A DNA stretch of 8,899 nucleotides from Candidatus Alkanophagales archaeon (lineage in GTDB: Archaea > Halobacteriota > Syntropharchaeia > Alkanophagales > B39-G2), in the NCBI GenBank assembly GCA_003661185.1, contig QMVQ01000053.1:1-8899 (forward strand), written 5' to 3'. A program made the translations under genes and the position numbers. Positions within the stretch are counted from its first letter, which is position 1. Each line of letters begins with the position of its first letter. The notes beneath the pieces were generated by a model. That model was not told where the DNA came from. It worked only from the letters and a program-made list of their open reading frames with translations, and searched no databases. Below, piece by piece: positions 1 through 5,683 of the stretch.

Positions 1-203
1 CGCAATAGCTCCAATGCTAACTCCGCCGCGATCTTATGGCGACCTTTAAGCTTCTTCCGCACACGCTCAAGCTCGCACATCACTTCTTTCGGCACCAGCG
101 CCCTCGTGTAGCCGAGCCGCTCGAGCTCGCTGAAAATGTCAACGTGGAACTGCGCAGGTATGAAAAGAGCATTCGTATCTATTATGACCTCTTTACCGCC
201 CAT
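1..203 (-). CDS. PIN-domain endonuclease, Fcf1/VapC9-like (N-terminal part, runs off window)
   Basis: An open frame of 67 codons without a stop runs from an ATG at 203 to the left edge. The protein begins MGGKEVIIDTNALF, the hallmark first acidic motif of PIN ribonucleases (Asp in IIDTN), followed by a helical stretch with VPKEVMCELERV that matches the second acidic region. Archaeal stand-alone PIN proteins of the Fcf1/VapC9 kind act in RNA cleavage, either rRNA processing or toxin-antitoxin; the remainder needed to decide is outside the window. It overlaps the 3' end of pheT by 11 bases, so it is probably co-transcribed and translationally coupled. An in-frame ATG at 218 is an alternative start; neither has a well-spaced ribosome site (GGAG directly abuts the 203 ATG). 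The start at 203 is preferred because family members begin only a few residues before the IxDTN motif. Confidence 0.8.
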   Translation of the reverse strand, partial: MGGKEVIIDTNALFIPAQFHVDIFSELERLGYTRALVPKEVMCELERVRKKLKGRHKIAAELALELL

Positions 204-1842
204 CTCCGAAAATTGCATCAAGGTCGAGTTCGAAGCCGACGACCGGGTGGACAAGCTCGAAATTCTCTAATATTTCAGGATGGAGCTCACCGAAGACGCC
301 GACATTCACGCCGCCTATTATTACATCGCCTCTGCGCCCTTCTAAGAACGCACTATCGTCGGAAGGCACAAACTTTACAGATGCCGGCGCCGCCAGAAGC
401 TCCTCGAGCACGGCGTCCACCACCGCCCTAACCTCGGCAAAGTCGGCGTCTACGTGCATCGAGACCGCCGCAAGACTCTGACGCTCCTGCAGCGACGGCG
501 GCGGGAAAACGGCTCCGACTTCAAAAATGCGTTGCGGTAGCTCGTAATGCCTGTTCAATGAAAGCACTTCGAGCAGGCTCGGTAACAGCGAAACCCGCAA
601 CATCGTATGCTCGGTAGTTATCGGCGACGCAACTTTGAGCAACGACGGTGGCTGCGGACGCCGCATCCTCAAAAACTGCCTCTCCTCGCTCGCCAGCGTG
701 AATGTCATCACCTCTAAATACCCCAAGCCGGTCATGACATCCCGGGCGAGCGCCTTCCACTCCTCCGTCGGATGAATCTCGCCGACCGTCACCGTGCTTG
801 GAAGCTCGCCGCCGATGTTCTCGTAGCCGTAGCCGATGGCTATGTCCTCAATAATATCCCAGGAGTGCATGATGTCCGTCCTGTATGCAGGAATGCTGAC
901 CTCAAGCTCATCGTCGCCCAAAATCTCAGCGCCGAGCCGCAAGCGCTCGCAGCACTCCCTCGCAGTCTCCGCAGTCAGCCGAACGCCAATAAGCCTTGTA
1001 GCGGCGCTGACGCTCACCCGCATTTTCCTTGCTTCGAGGTTCGGCGTGATTTTCGTTGTCGAATCGTGAACTGCGACGCTGTGAATCTCGCCGCCACGCT
1101 CCGCCAACGCACACACGATTATGTTCAGCGCAAGCGAAATTCCCGCCTCTTCGGTGCCCGTCACCTCTATGAAAATGTCTCTCGTCTCCTCTGTAACTCT
1201 TGTTAGCTCAGCGTTGATTATCGGCGGAAAAGAGAGCACATTGCCCTCATTGTCCTGAATCAGCGGGTAGCGGTCGAAGCCTTCGAGGATGAAGCTAAAC
1301 GCTATACCTTTCGGGTGTCGCTCCAGAATTTCCTGCATGCTCATCTCTTCGTTGAAGTCCAGCGGCACGAACTTAAAATCTGGCGACGCCGCCAAGTAGT
1401 GAAACGGTGGCTTTACCCTCGAGAAATCATGCACGCCGACAGAAACCTTGGCACGATTCCGCCCCAAGCCCCAGTGCAAGTGCTCTTGGAGCTGCATTAG
1501 CGACTCTATCGCCCTCGAATCTAATTTTAAGTTGCGGACAAGCGCACAAACAACATGAGGACGCACGCCCTTTACCGAAGCATCCACGAGCATTTTAATG
1601 TCGGACTGCTTGACCTCAAACCTCGGAAGCCCCGCCTCAAGCTCGAGGAAGCCCCGCATCGCACGGGCGACGCCCTCCACGCTAAAAAGGTCCGGACGGT
1701 TCGGGAAGAACTCCACCGCAACATGATCCTCCTCGATACGCTCGATGTCGGCGCCGAGCATAGGCAGACGCTCTAAAATCACGTCTTTGCTCACGCCTGT
1801 CAGCCGCTCCAAGTCGTCATAATACAGTTTCACTACCGGCAT
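193..1842 (-). CDS. pheT: Phenylalanyl-tRNA synthetase beta subunit, archaeal type
   Basis: Beta subunit of the cytoplasmic alpha2-beta2 enzyme that charges tRNA-Phe. At 549 residues it has the compact archaeal/eukaryotic length, without the N-terminal tRNA-binding and C-terminal anticodon-binding domains of the roughly 800-residue bacterial form. The N-terminus (MPVVKLYYDDLERLTG, then LPMLGADIE and FFPNRPDLFSVEGVARAMRG) is diagnostic of archaeal PheT. A B3/4 editing-like region (about residues 110-270), a B5-like region (about 275-345) and the catalytic-like core with GLGYLEVMTFTL follow. The start is supported by GGAGG at 1855-1859, 12 bases upstream, with AGGT closer in. The alpha subunit gene is not adjacent. 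The downstream PIN gene starts inside its last codons, while upstream lies a gene-free stretch with a transposon relic, so pheT is probably the first gene of its transcript. The long open frames antisense to it are shadows. Confidence 0.97.
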   Translation of the reverse strand: MPVVKLYYDDLERLTGVSKDVILERLPMLGADIERIEEDHVAVEFFPNRPDLFSVEGVARAMRGFLELEAGLPRFEVKQSDIKMLVDASVKGVRPHVVCALVRNLKLDSRAIESLMQLQEHLHWGLGRNRAKVSVGVHDFSRVKPPFHYLAASPDFKFVPLDFNEEMSMQEILERHPKGIAFSFILEGFDRYPLIQDNEGNVLSFPPIINAELTRVTEETRDIFIEVTGTEEAGISLALNIIVCALAERGGEIHSVAVHDSTTKITPNLEARKMRVSVSAATRLIGVRLTAETARECCERLRLGAEILGDDELEVSIPAYRTDIMHSWDIIEDIAIGYGYENIGGELPSTVTVGEIHPTEEWKALARDVMTGLGYLEVMTFTLASEERQFLRMRRPQPPSLLKVASPITTEHTMLRVSLLPSLLEVLSLNRHYELPQRIFEVGAVFPPPSLQERQSLAAVSMHVDADFAEVRAVVDAVLEELLAAPASVKFVPSDDSAFLEGRRGDVIIGGVNVGVFGELHPEILENFELVHPVVGFELDLDAIFGDGR

Positions 1843-1983
1843 CTCGACCTACCGCCTCCTTAACTTTTGGTTTCATCTTTAAGAATGTGTCGCTGCTAAC
1901 TCCCGCGTCTTTAGCCAACCATAAAGAGAAGTGGCTGGACAAAGCTATGATGAAAAAATTGCTTAAGAATAGATACATTTGGG
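1843..1983 (-). promoter_or_regulatory. pheT upstream region, no gene seen
   Basis: About 140 bases between pheT and the transposon relic. The only clear element is the pheT ribosome site (GGAGG at 1855-1859). A weak TATA-like CTTTATGG on the minus strand (1919-1926) could serve pheT with a leader of roughly 50 bases, but other AT-rich stretches nearby are equally possible. Open frames crossing this region have no recognisable protein character. No T-box-like or other leader structure was recognised. Confidence 0.35.
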
Positions 1984-2128
1984 ATATACGTGACCTCCTT
2001 CCCGCACTGAAGTAAGGGGCATCCAACGGATGCATGAGGTTGGGGGGTGTGGTTCAGAACGAACCGCTCCCCTTCGAGCTGGGTCACGACAGCCCCTGAC
2101 CGCAGGATATACCCGCAGCTTCGTCACA
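1984..2128 (-). mobile_element. IS200/IS605 (IS1341-type) right-end / omega-RNA relic without transposase
   Basis: Read on the minus strand this resembles the 3' end of a TnpB gene and its overlapping omega-RNA. It has a stem GGTCA/TGACC (2082-2086 with 2097-2101), a longer stem-loop built from GGGG...GGTTC and GAACC...CCCC (2044-2072), then CATGCATCCGTTGGATGCCCC and a terminal imperfect palindrome around TTCAGTGCGGGAAGGAGGTCAC. That last arrangement is typical of IS605-family ends, where the palindrome normally closes perfectly as a GCGGGG-type hairpin; here two inner pairs are lost, suggesting decay. One minus frame through it is open, consistent with TnpB-tail read-through, but no RuvC or zinc-finger part of TnpB and no TnpA is present. 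It may be a decayed insertion, a MITE-like derivative or a stand-alone guide RNA. The family is recognised from memory of the end structure, without a database search, and the exact borders are uncertain. Confidence 0.6.
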
Positions 2129-2161
2129 TATTCATAGAGGGCAAATATAATCATCCTAAAA

Positions 2162-2193
2162 ATTTAGAAGTTAAAACCGAAAAATAGGAAAAA
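2162..2193 (-). terminator. T-rich archaeal terminator of the mer operon
   Basis: Directly after the mer stop codon the minus strand carries two runs of five T (2189-2193 and 2180-2184), then TTTT and further T-rich sequence. Archaeal RNA polymerase terminates at such oligo-T stretches without a hairpin, and no stem is needed or obvious here. The position at the end of the three-gene unit and before the transposon relic fits transcript termination. Confidence 0.6.
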
Positions 2194-3474
2194 TTAAGCG
2201 GTGAACGCAGGCATCACCTTCTCAGTAATCAATTGTAGGGCATCTTTTTTCTTCTTGCCTAGGGGCGAGCCGAAGACGAACTGCGTGACGCCAGCTTTGA
2301 GTAGGGTCTCAATCTTGTTTATGCACTGTTCTGGCGTTCCGCTGACCGAGAACGCCTCTATGAAGTCGTCGTCCACGAGGGCGAAGGCGTCAGGTATTTT
2401 ACCCTTCGAGATGAGCTCTTTCATCTTGTTAGCCTTTTCGACGTCGAGCCCGTGCCTTTCGAGGACGTTTTCTGGCGAACCTGCGGCGATGAAGGCTACA
2501 ACTGGCGTTGCCGCCTTCTTTGCGTCCGCCTCGCTCTCTGCGACGGAGAAGCATGTGTAAGCGACGACGTCTACGTCTTTGAGCTTGCGGTTCGCCGCCT
2601 CCACGCCGCTTTTTATGTTCTTTGACGCCAGTTCGAAATCTTTTTCGTTGGAGGCGTTTATCAGGACGCCATCGCCAATCTCCCCTGCGAGCCTGAGCAT
2701 CTTCGGGCCTTGCGCCCCGATGTAGATGGGTATTTCGTTAGGCGGTCTGAAGCTCATCCTTGCCCCCTCGAGCCGCACTGTCTTCCCGTCGAACCTCACG
2801 GGCTCTCCACTCCACAACGCCCTCAACGCCAGAACCGTTTCCTTCACCCGCGTCAGCGGCTTCTCCAGCTCGATGTTCAGAGCTGCGAGTGTGGAGCGGT
2901 CACCGGGACCTAAGCCGAGAGCCGCTCGCCCCTCTGAAAGCTCGTCTAAAGAGGCGACCGCCGACGCCGTCGAAGCGATGTGCCGCGTGTAAGGGTTCGT
3001 GACGCCGACGCCGAGGTTCATGACGTCAGTCGCCCTCGCAATCAAGGAGAGTGTCACGTATGGGTCTCTGTTCGTGTAGTGGTCGGTAATCCAGACGAAG
3101 TCGGCGCCGCCGAGTTCGAACCGCCTCGCATACTCCACAACCTTGTCCAGCGACATCGAAGGCACGAGCTCCACGCCGAACTGCACCCGCCGCTCAACAG
3201 GCTTCAGGACCTCCCGCGCGGGAAGTGCCTTCCGCTGGTCTTCTAAGATGCGTGCCGCCACCTGCAATGCGTTGAAGAACGCCTGCGGCGTGTATCTCCC
3301 CTTTATCAGCGCTATTATGTCCGCTCGCTCTCTCGGCGTCAGCGCCGCACGCTCGACGTCTTCGCTCGTCAGAATTGCGAGGATATCGTCGAGCAGCTCG
3401 TCCATCGCCTCTTTCCCGAACCTCTCCAGCCGCTTTAACATCCTTTCCACGCCATTCCTCGTGATTTCAGCCAT
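2194..3474 (-). CDS. mer: Mer-like 5,10-methylenetetrahydromethanopterin reductase with extra N-terminal module
   Basis: F420-dependent reductase of the bacterial-luciferase-like (LLM) family; Mer interconverts methylene- and methyl-tetrahydromethanopterin in methanogenesis, its reversal, or C1 assimilation. Residues about 97-426 (330 residues, the normal full length of Mer) carry the family signatures in order: FGVELVPSM, WITDHYTNRDPYV, GVGVTNPYTRH, LGLGPGDR, IPIYIGAQGPKMLRLAG, DGVLINASN, PVVAFIAAGSP and EAFSVSGTPEQ. Residues 1-96 are not part of Mer: they form a charged helical domain with ALIKGRYTPQAFFNAL (residues 55-70), clearly similar to the protein encoded just upstream. The ATG at 3474 is preferred because GAGGG sits six bases before it, whereas it directly abuts the alternative ATG at 3480. 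It is the last gene of a three-gene operon, ten bases after its neighbour. The residues needed to tell true Mer from a related F420 oxidoreductase cannot be proven by eye, but similarity is continuous. Confidence 0.9.
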   Translation of the reverse strand: MAEITRNGVERMLKRLERFGKEAMDELLDDILAILTSEDVERAALTPRERADIIALIKGRYTPQAFFNALQVAARILEDQRKALPAREVLKPVERRVQFGVELVPSMSLDKVVEYARRFELGGADFVWITDHYTNRDPYVTLSLIARATDVMNLGVGVTNPYTRHIASTASAVASLDELSEGRAALGLGPGDRSTLAALNIELEKPLTRVKETVLALRALWSGEPVRFDGKTVRLEGARMSFRPPNEIPIYIGAQGPKMLRLAGEIGDGVLINASNEKDFELASKNIKSGVEAANRKLKDVDVVAYTCFSVAESEADAKKAATPVVAFIAAGSPENVLERHGLDVEKANKMKELISKGKIPDAFALVDDDFIEAFSVSGTPEQCINKIETLLKAGVTQFVFGSPLGKKKKDALQLITEKVMPAFTA

Positions 3475-3483
3475 TTCCATCCC

Positions 3484-3810
3484 TCACGTATGTCTTCTCA
3501 ATACCTCTTGCGTCTTATCAGGGGCTACCTTTAGGCATGTCCCAATGGCATTTCGGAAGGCGTAAGCGGTGTAATGCCCCTTTATAAGCGCCATGAGCGT
3601 GTTCGCAGCCCTGCGGTCAAGTTCCGTGTCAATCTCAGCGGCAAGCTCTACAAGCTCGTCGCTCAAATCTCGAAGTTCGGCATCACTCATCTCGGCAACC
3701 CGCTCAAGCACCGCCTCCATCAGCCGCTCCGCCTCGTCCTCGAACTCTACGGGCTTCAGCTCGAACTCCAGCTCGCCTCTTTCTACCTCTCTTTCCTTTT
3801 CAGATTCCAT
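3484..3810 (-). CDS. Small unknown protein, module H (LIKGHYT domain)
   Basis: A 108-residue soluble protein of no recognised family. Residues 1-30 are highly charged and Glu-rich. Residues about 30-62 are predicted helical (LERVAEMSDAELRDLSDELV), and residues 66-90 carry ALIKGHYTAYAFRNAIG. That last segment matches ALIKGRYTPQAFFNAL in the N-terminal extension of the following Mer and, weakly, the C-terminus of the preceding protein, so the three share one domain. The start at 3810 is chosen because a near-perfect ribosome site GGAGGTGA lies eight bases upstream, inside the last codons of the preceding gene; the two genes overlap by 11 bases and should be translationally coupled. No membrane segment, signal peptide or metal motif is visible. 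A plausible role is as a free partner or competitor for whatever binds the same domain on Mer; this is inference. Confidence 0.8.
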   Translation of the reverse strand: MESEKEREVERGELEFELKPVEFEDEAERLMEAVLERVAEMSDAELRDLSDELVELAAEIDTELDRRAANTLMALIKGHYTAYAFRNAIGTCLKVAPDKTQEVLRRHT

Positions 3811-4306
3811 CTTCCTCATCACCTCCTTTTTCTTTAGACTTCGAGATAACAAGCCGATTTATGACGGCGAGAGTTTCCTTAGAGTTCGCTCGTGCACAAA
3901 TGCTGAGCACGCTTTTCATCACGTCCCTCGTGCGCACGCCCTTCATCATCCGCATTATCGCAGTCTTCTCGGACGCCGCCAGCCTCACGCCGCTCTCCAC
4001 AATTATCGAGAGCAACTCCTCGCTCAGCTCCTCAAGCTCGCCGTCGCCTAGCGCCATCACGTCGTCCAAGCGGCTTGTTATCTCGAAGAGGACACCGATG
4101 TCCTCGTGCTCACGCCTCGCAACGTCGGAGAGGGGTATCAAGCACATCTTGTTGTTCCGGACGAATACTACAAACTTTCTCACGTCCTTGAGGCGTATTC
4201 CCATCTTTTCGAGCTGCTTAAGCTCTTTACTGCCGAAATATAAAGATAGGCCCCGCTTTTCGCCCTTTTCATGCACGCTCACGACGAGAGGCTCATCCCG
4301 CTCCAT
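3800..4306 (-). CDS. Unknown two-module protein (module B + module H)
   Basis: A 168-residue soluble protein, unrecognised. Residues 5-62 form a beta-rich module (EPLVVSVHEKGEKRGLSLYF, then GSKELK and a VVFV strand ending in IPLS) that aligns with the 82-residue protein encoded on the opposite strand beyond the ATPase. Residues about 74-150 form a helical module (ELEELSEELLSII, then EKTAIMRMMKGVRTRDVMKSVL) resembling the LIKG-YT domain of the next two genes, though Tyr of the YT motif is Arg here. It is the only protein in the window with both modules. The start at 4306 is preferred over the upstream ATG at 4342 because the upstream ATG lies in the TATA box, while 4306 has GGGGA about six bases before it. 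It is the first gene of the minus-strand operon, divergent from the ATPase. The acidic C-terminus (GGDEEDGI) encodes the ribosome site of the next gene. Confidence 0.8.
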   Translation of the reverse strand: MERDEPLVVSVHEKGEKRGLSLYFGSKELKQLEKMGIRLKDVRKFVVFVRNNKMCLIPLSDVARREHEDIGVLFEITSRLDDVMALGDGELEELSEELLSIIVESGVRLAASEKTAIMRMMKGVRTRDVMKSVLSICARANSKETLAVINRLVISKSKEKGGDEEDGI

Positions 4307-4340
4307 CGGTGTCCCCAGTGTAACATATGTAACCAGTGGC

Positions 4341-4348
4341 ATATAAAA
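4341..4348 (-). promoter_or_regulatory. TATA box of the minus-strand three-gene operon
   Basis: The minus strand reads TTTTATATG preceded by CGAAAG, a good archaeal TATA box with a purine-rich BRE. Transcription would start about 25 bases on, near 4319, giving a leader of about 13 bases with a GGGGA ribosome site before the ATG at 4306. On the plus strand the same bases read ATATAAAA, so some bidirectional use is possible. Confidence 0.6.
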
Positions 4349-4364
4349 CTTTCGGTGAACATGT

Positions 4365-4379
4365 GGAAAAGCATTTATT
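4365..4379 (+). promoter_or_regulatory. BRE/TATA of the AAA ATPase gene (leaderless start)
   Basis: GGAAAAG followed by ATTTATT on the plus strand fits a BRE plus TATA element. Its centre is about 25 bases before the ATG at 4402, exactly where transcription would begin, so the mRNA is probably leaderless. This agrees with the lack of any ribosome site before that ATG. Confidence 0.5.
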
Positions 4380-4401
4380 GTGGTGCCGCCCAGTATATCT
4401 G

Positions 4402-5283
4402 ATGAAAAGGGTCACCTTCGCCGACGTCGGCGACCTCGAGCGGATAAAGCGGGAAATCATGCTCTCTATCATTTATCCGTTAAAACGCCCCGATTTATAC
4501 GAGCTTTACAAAAGGGGGCTGAAAAGCAGCATCCTGCTCTACGGTCCGCCGGGCTGCGGCAAGACCCTACTCGCACGGGCGACCGCCGGCGAGGTGCAGG
4601 CGAAGTTCTACAACATTAAGACCGCAGACTTGCTGAGCAAGTGGTATGGCGAGACTGACAAGAACATCCAGTTCGTCTTCGAGGAAGCACGAAAAAACTC
4701 CCCGGCAATCCTATTTTTCGACGAAATCGATAGTATTGGCTCGCATCAGGACGCCGAACACCACGAGCGGCGGGTCTTGAATGCGTTTTTGACGGAGCTT
4801 GACGGTTTTGAGGACCGGGGGGACGTGATGATTCTCGCGGCTACGAACTCCCCGTGGAGCATAGACCCGGCGCTCATGCGTCCGGGGCGTTTCGACAAGC
4901 TGTTGTTCGTGCCGCCGCCAGGATTCAAGGCACGGGTTGAAATTTTTAAGATTCATCTCCGAGGTAGACCCGTGGCTGAGGATGTGGACTTGCGGGAGCT
5001 GGCAAGGCTCACCGACGGCCACTCCGGGGCGGATATTCGGGAAATTTGCAACGATGCGGCGACCTTCCCGCTGGAGGAGGCGTTACAGGGCAAGCCGCCA
5101 CGGGAGATTTGCATGGAAGATTTCCTTAAAGCGATAAAAAGCCGCCGCTCATCGCTCTTATACTGGCTGCGGGTGGCGAAGCTGAAGATTGTGGAAAGGA
5201 AGATGGAGGAGTTTTTTCCTGAGCTTTTTGAATATTTTAAGGAGCTGGGAGCGAGCGAGGAGAAGGTATTTGGGTATGCGTAG
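4402..5283 (+). CDS. Single-domain AAA+ ATPase, CDC48/proteasome-ATPase-like
   Basis: A 293-residue classical AAA ATPase. Visible motifs are Walker A GPPGCGKT (48-55), aromatic pore loop KWYGE (80-84), Walker B LFFDEID (104-110), sensor 1 Asn in ATNSP (149), the arginine-finger region MRPGRFDK (159-166) and the sensor-2 helix GHSGADIREICNDAA (206-220). All catalytic parts look intact. It lacks the N-domain and second AAA ring of CDC48 and the coiled coil/OB domain of PAN; instead it starts right at the AAA core and ends in a roughly 45-residue helical tail rich in aromatic and charged residues (FFPELFEYF). Such short AAA proteins usually remodel or unfold a dedicated partner through the pore. 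The start at 4402 (MKRVTFADVG) is chosen over 4336 because AAA homology begins immediately and a TATA element lies 25 bases upstream. Eight bases after its stop follows the 82-residue gene; divergent to it are the module B/H genes, which makes those proteins candidate substrates or adaptors (inference). Confidence 0.93.
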   Translation: MKRVTFADVGDLERIKREIMLSIIYPLKRPDLYELYKRGLKSSILLYGPPGCGKTLLARATAGEVQAKFYNIKTADLLSKWYGETDKNIQFVFEEARKNSPAILFFDEIDSIGSHQDAEHHERRVLNAFLTELDGFEDRGDVMILAATNSPWSIDPALMRPGRFDKLLFVPPPGFKARVEIFKIHLRGRPVAEDVDLRELARLTDGHSGADIREICNDAATFPLEEALQGKPPREICMEDFLKAIKSRRSSLLYWLRVAKLKIVERKMEEFFPELFEYFKELGASEEKVFGYA

Positions 5284-5291
5284 GGGTAGGC

Positions 5292-5540
5292 ATGACTGAG
5301 AAGAAGGAAACGAAGGCTGCTGAGAAGGAGGTCTTGGAGCTTGTGGTCTCGGTGCAGCGGGCGGGCAACGAGCGGGGCAAGCGCATCTATTTCGACAGCA
5401 AGAGCATAGAAGAGATAAAAGAGAGGTGTGGCGACGATTTTTTCCTACTGACGGAGCGCACGTTACTGGCGTTCGTGGACCCTTCTGAGGAACGGGTCAC
5501 GCTCACACCGCTCAAGGGCATCTATAAGAAGTACTTTTAA
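5292..5540 (+). CDS. Small unknown protein, module B only
   Basis: An 82-residue soluble protein. After a Lys/Glu-rich start (residues 1-14), residues 15-76 align with the N-terminal module of the 168-residue protein on the other side of the ATPase gene: LELVVSVQRAGNERG with RIYFDSK against PLVVSVHEKGEKRG with SLYFGSK, a second strand pair (LLAFVD), and a closing TPLKG against IPLSD. The shared pattern shows paralogy, although no named family is recognised. It follows the ATPase stop by eight bases and has GGGGTAGG just before its ATG, so the two form one operon. Its last 78 bases overlap a convergent minus-strand gene. A role as adaptor or substrate-recognition factor for the ATPase is inference from position only. 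Confidence 0.8.
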   Translation: MTEKKETKAAEKEVLELVVSVQRAGNERGKRIYFDSKSIEEIKERCGDDFFLLTERTLLAFVDPSEERVTLTPLKGIYKKYF

Positions 5541-5666
5541 GTGTTCCGCCTGCTCCTTCGTCAGCTCAACGTCCACACGCCCGAACGTGATTATTATGTT
5601 TCCACCGACCATCGGCTGCACGTCAATCTCCATCCCAAGCCGCCTCTGCTCGTCATCATCGCTCAT
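5463..5666 (-). CDS. Small unknown protein downstream of the GvpD-like gene
   Basis: A 67-residue open frame starting 17 bases after the GvpD-like stop codon, with GGTGA about eight bases before its ATG. Residues 19-52 (PMVGGNIIITFGRVDVEL, then TKEQAEHLKVLLIDALER) read like a real beta-beta-alpha domain, with alternating hydrophobics followed by an amphipathic helix; the last 15 residues are basic and less convincing. No family is recognised. The 3' part overlaps the plus-strand 82-residue gene tail-to-tail by 78 bases. An internal ATG (residue 12, MEIDVQ) is an alternative start. Its position suggests co-transcription with the ATPase gene upstream. Moderate confidence that it is expressed. 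Confidence 0.6.
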   Translation of the reverse strand: MSDDDEQRRLGMEIDVQPMVGGNIIITFGRVDVELTKEQAEHLKVLLIDALERCERDPFLRRVHERQ

Positions 5667-5683
5667 CGCTTCTTCACCATCGC

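Noticed and set aside
36..1206. Several long plus-strand open frames opposite pheT
   Set aside because: They are antisense shadows of a clearly conserved gene and show Arg/His/Ala-rich nonsense composition.
1963..2154. A 63-codon minus-strand open frame as a protein gene
   Set aside because: It lies across the IS605-type end structure; openness there is expected from TnpB-tail/omega-RNA overlap, and there is no ribosome site.
1843..2193. A tRNA or SRP/RNase P RNA in the structured gap before pheT
   Set aside because: No TPsiC-arm consensus, cloverleaf or conserved SRP/RNase P core is visible; the stems fit an IS605-type end better.
4306..4342. Starts at 4342 (minus) and 4336 (plus), making the divergent genes overlap
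   Set aside because: The added residues match no homologous module, and the ATGs fall in or beside the TATA boxes; the starts at 4306 and 4402 agree with homology and promoter spacing.
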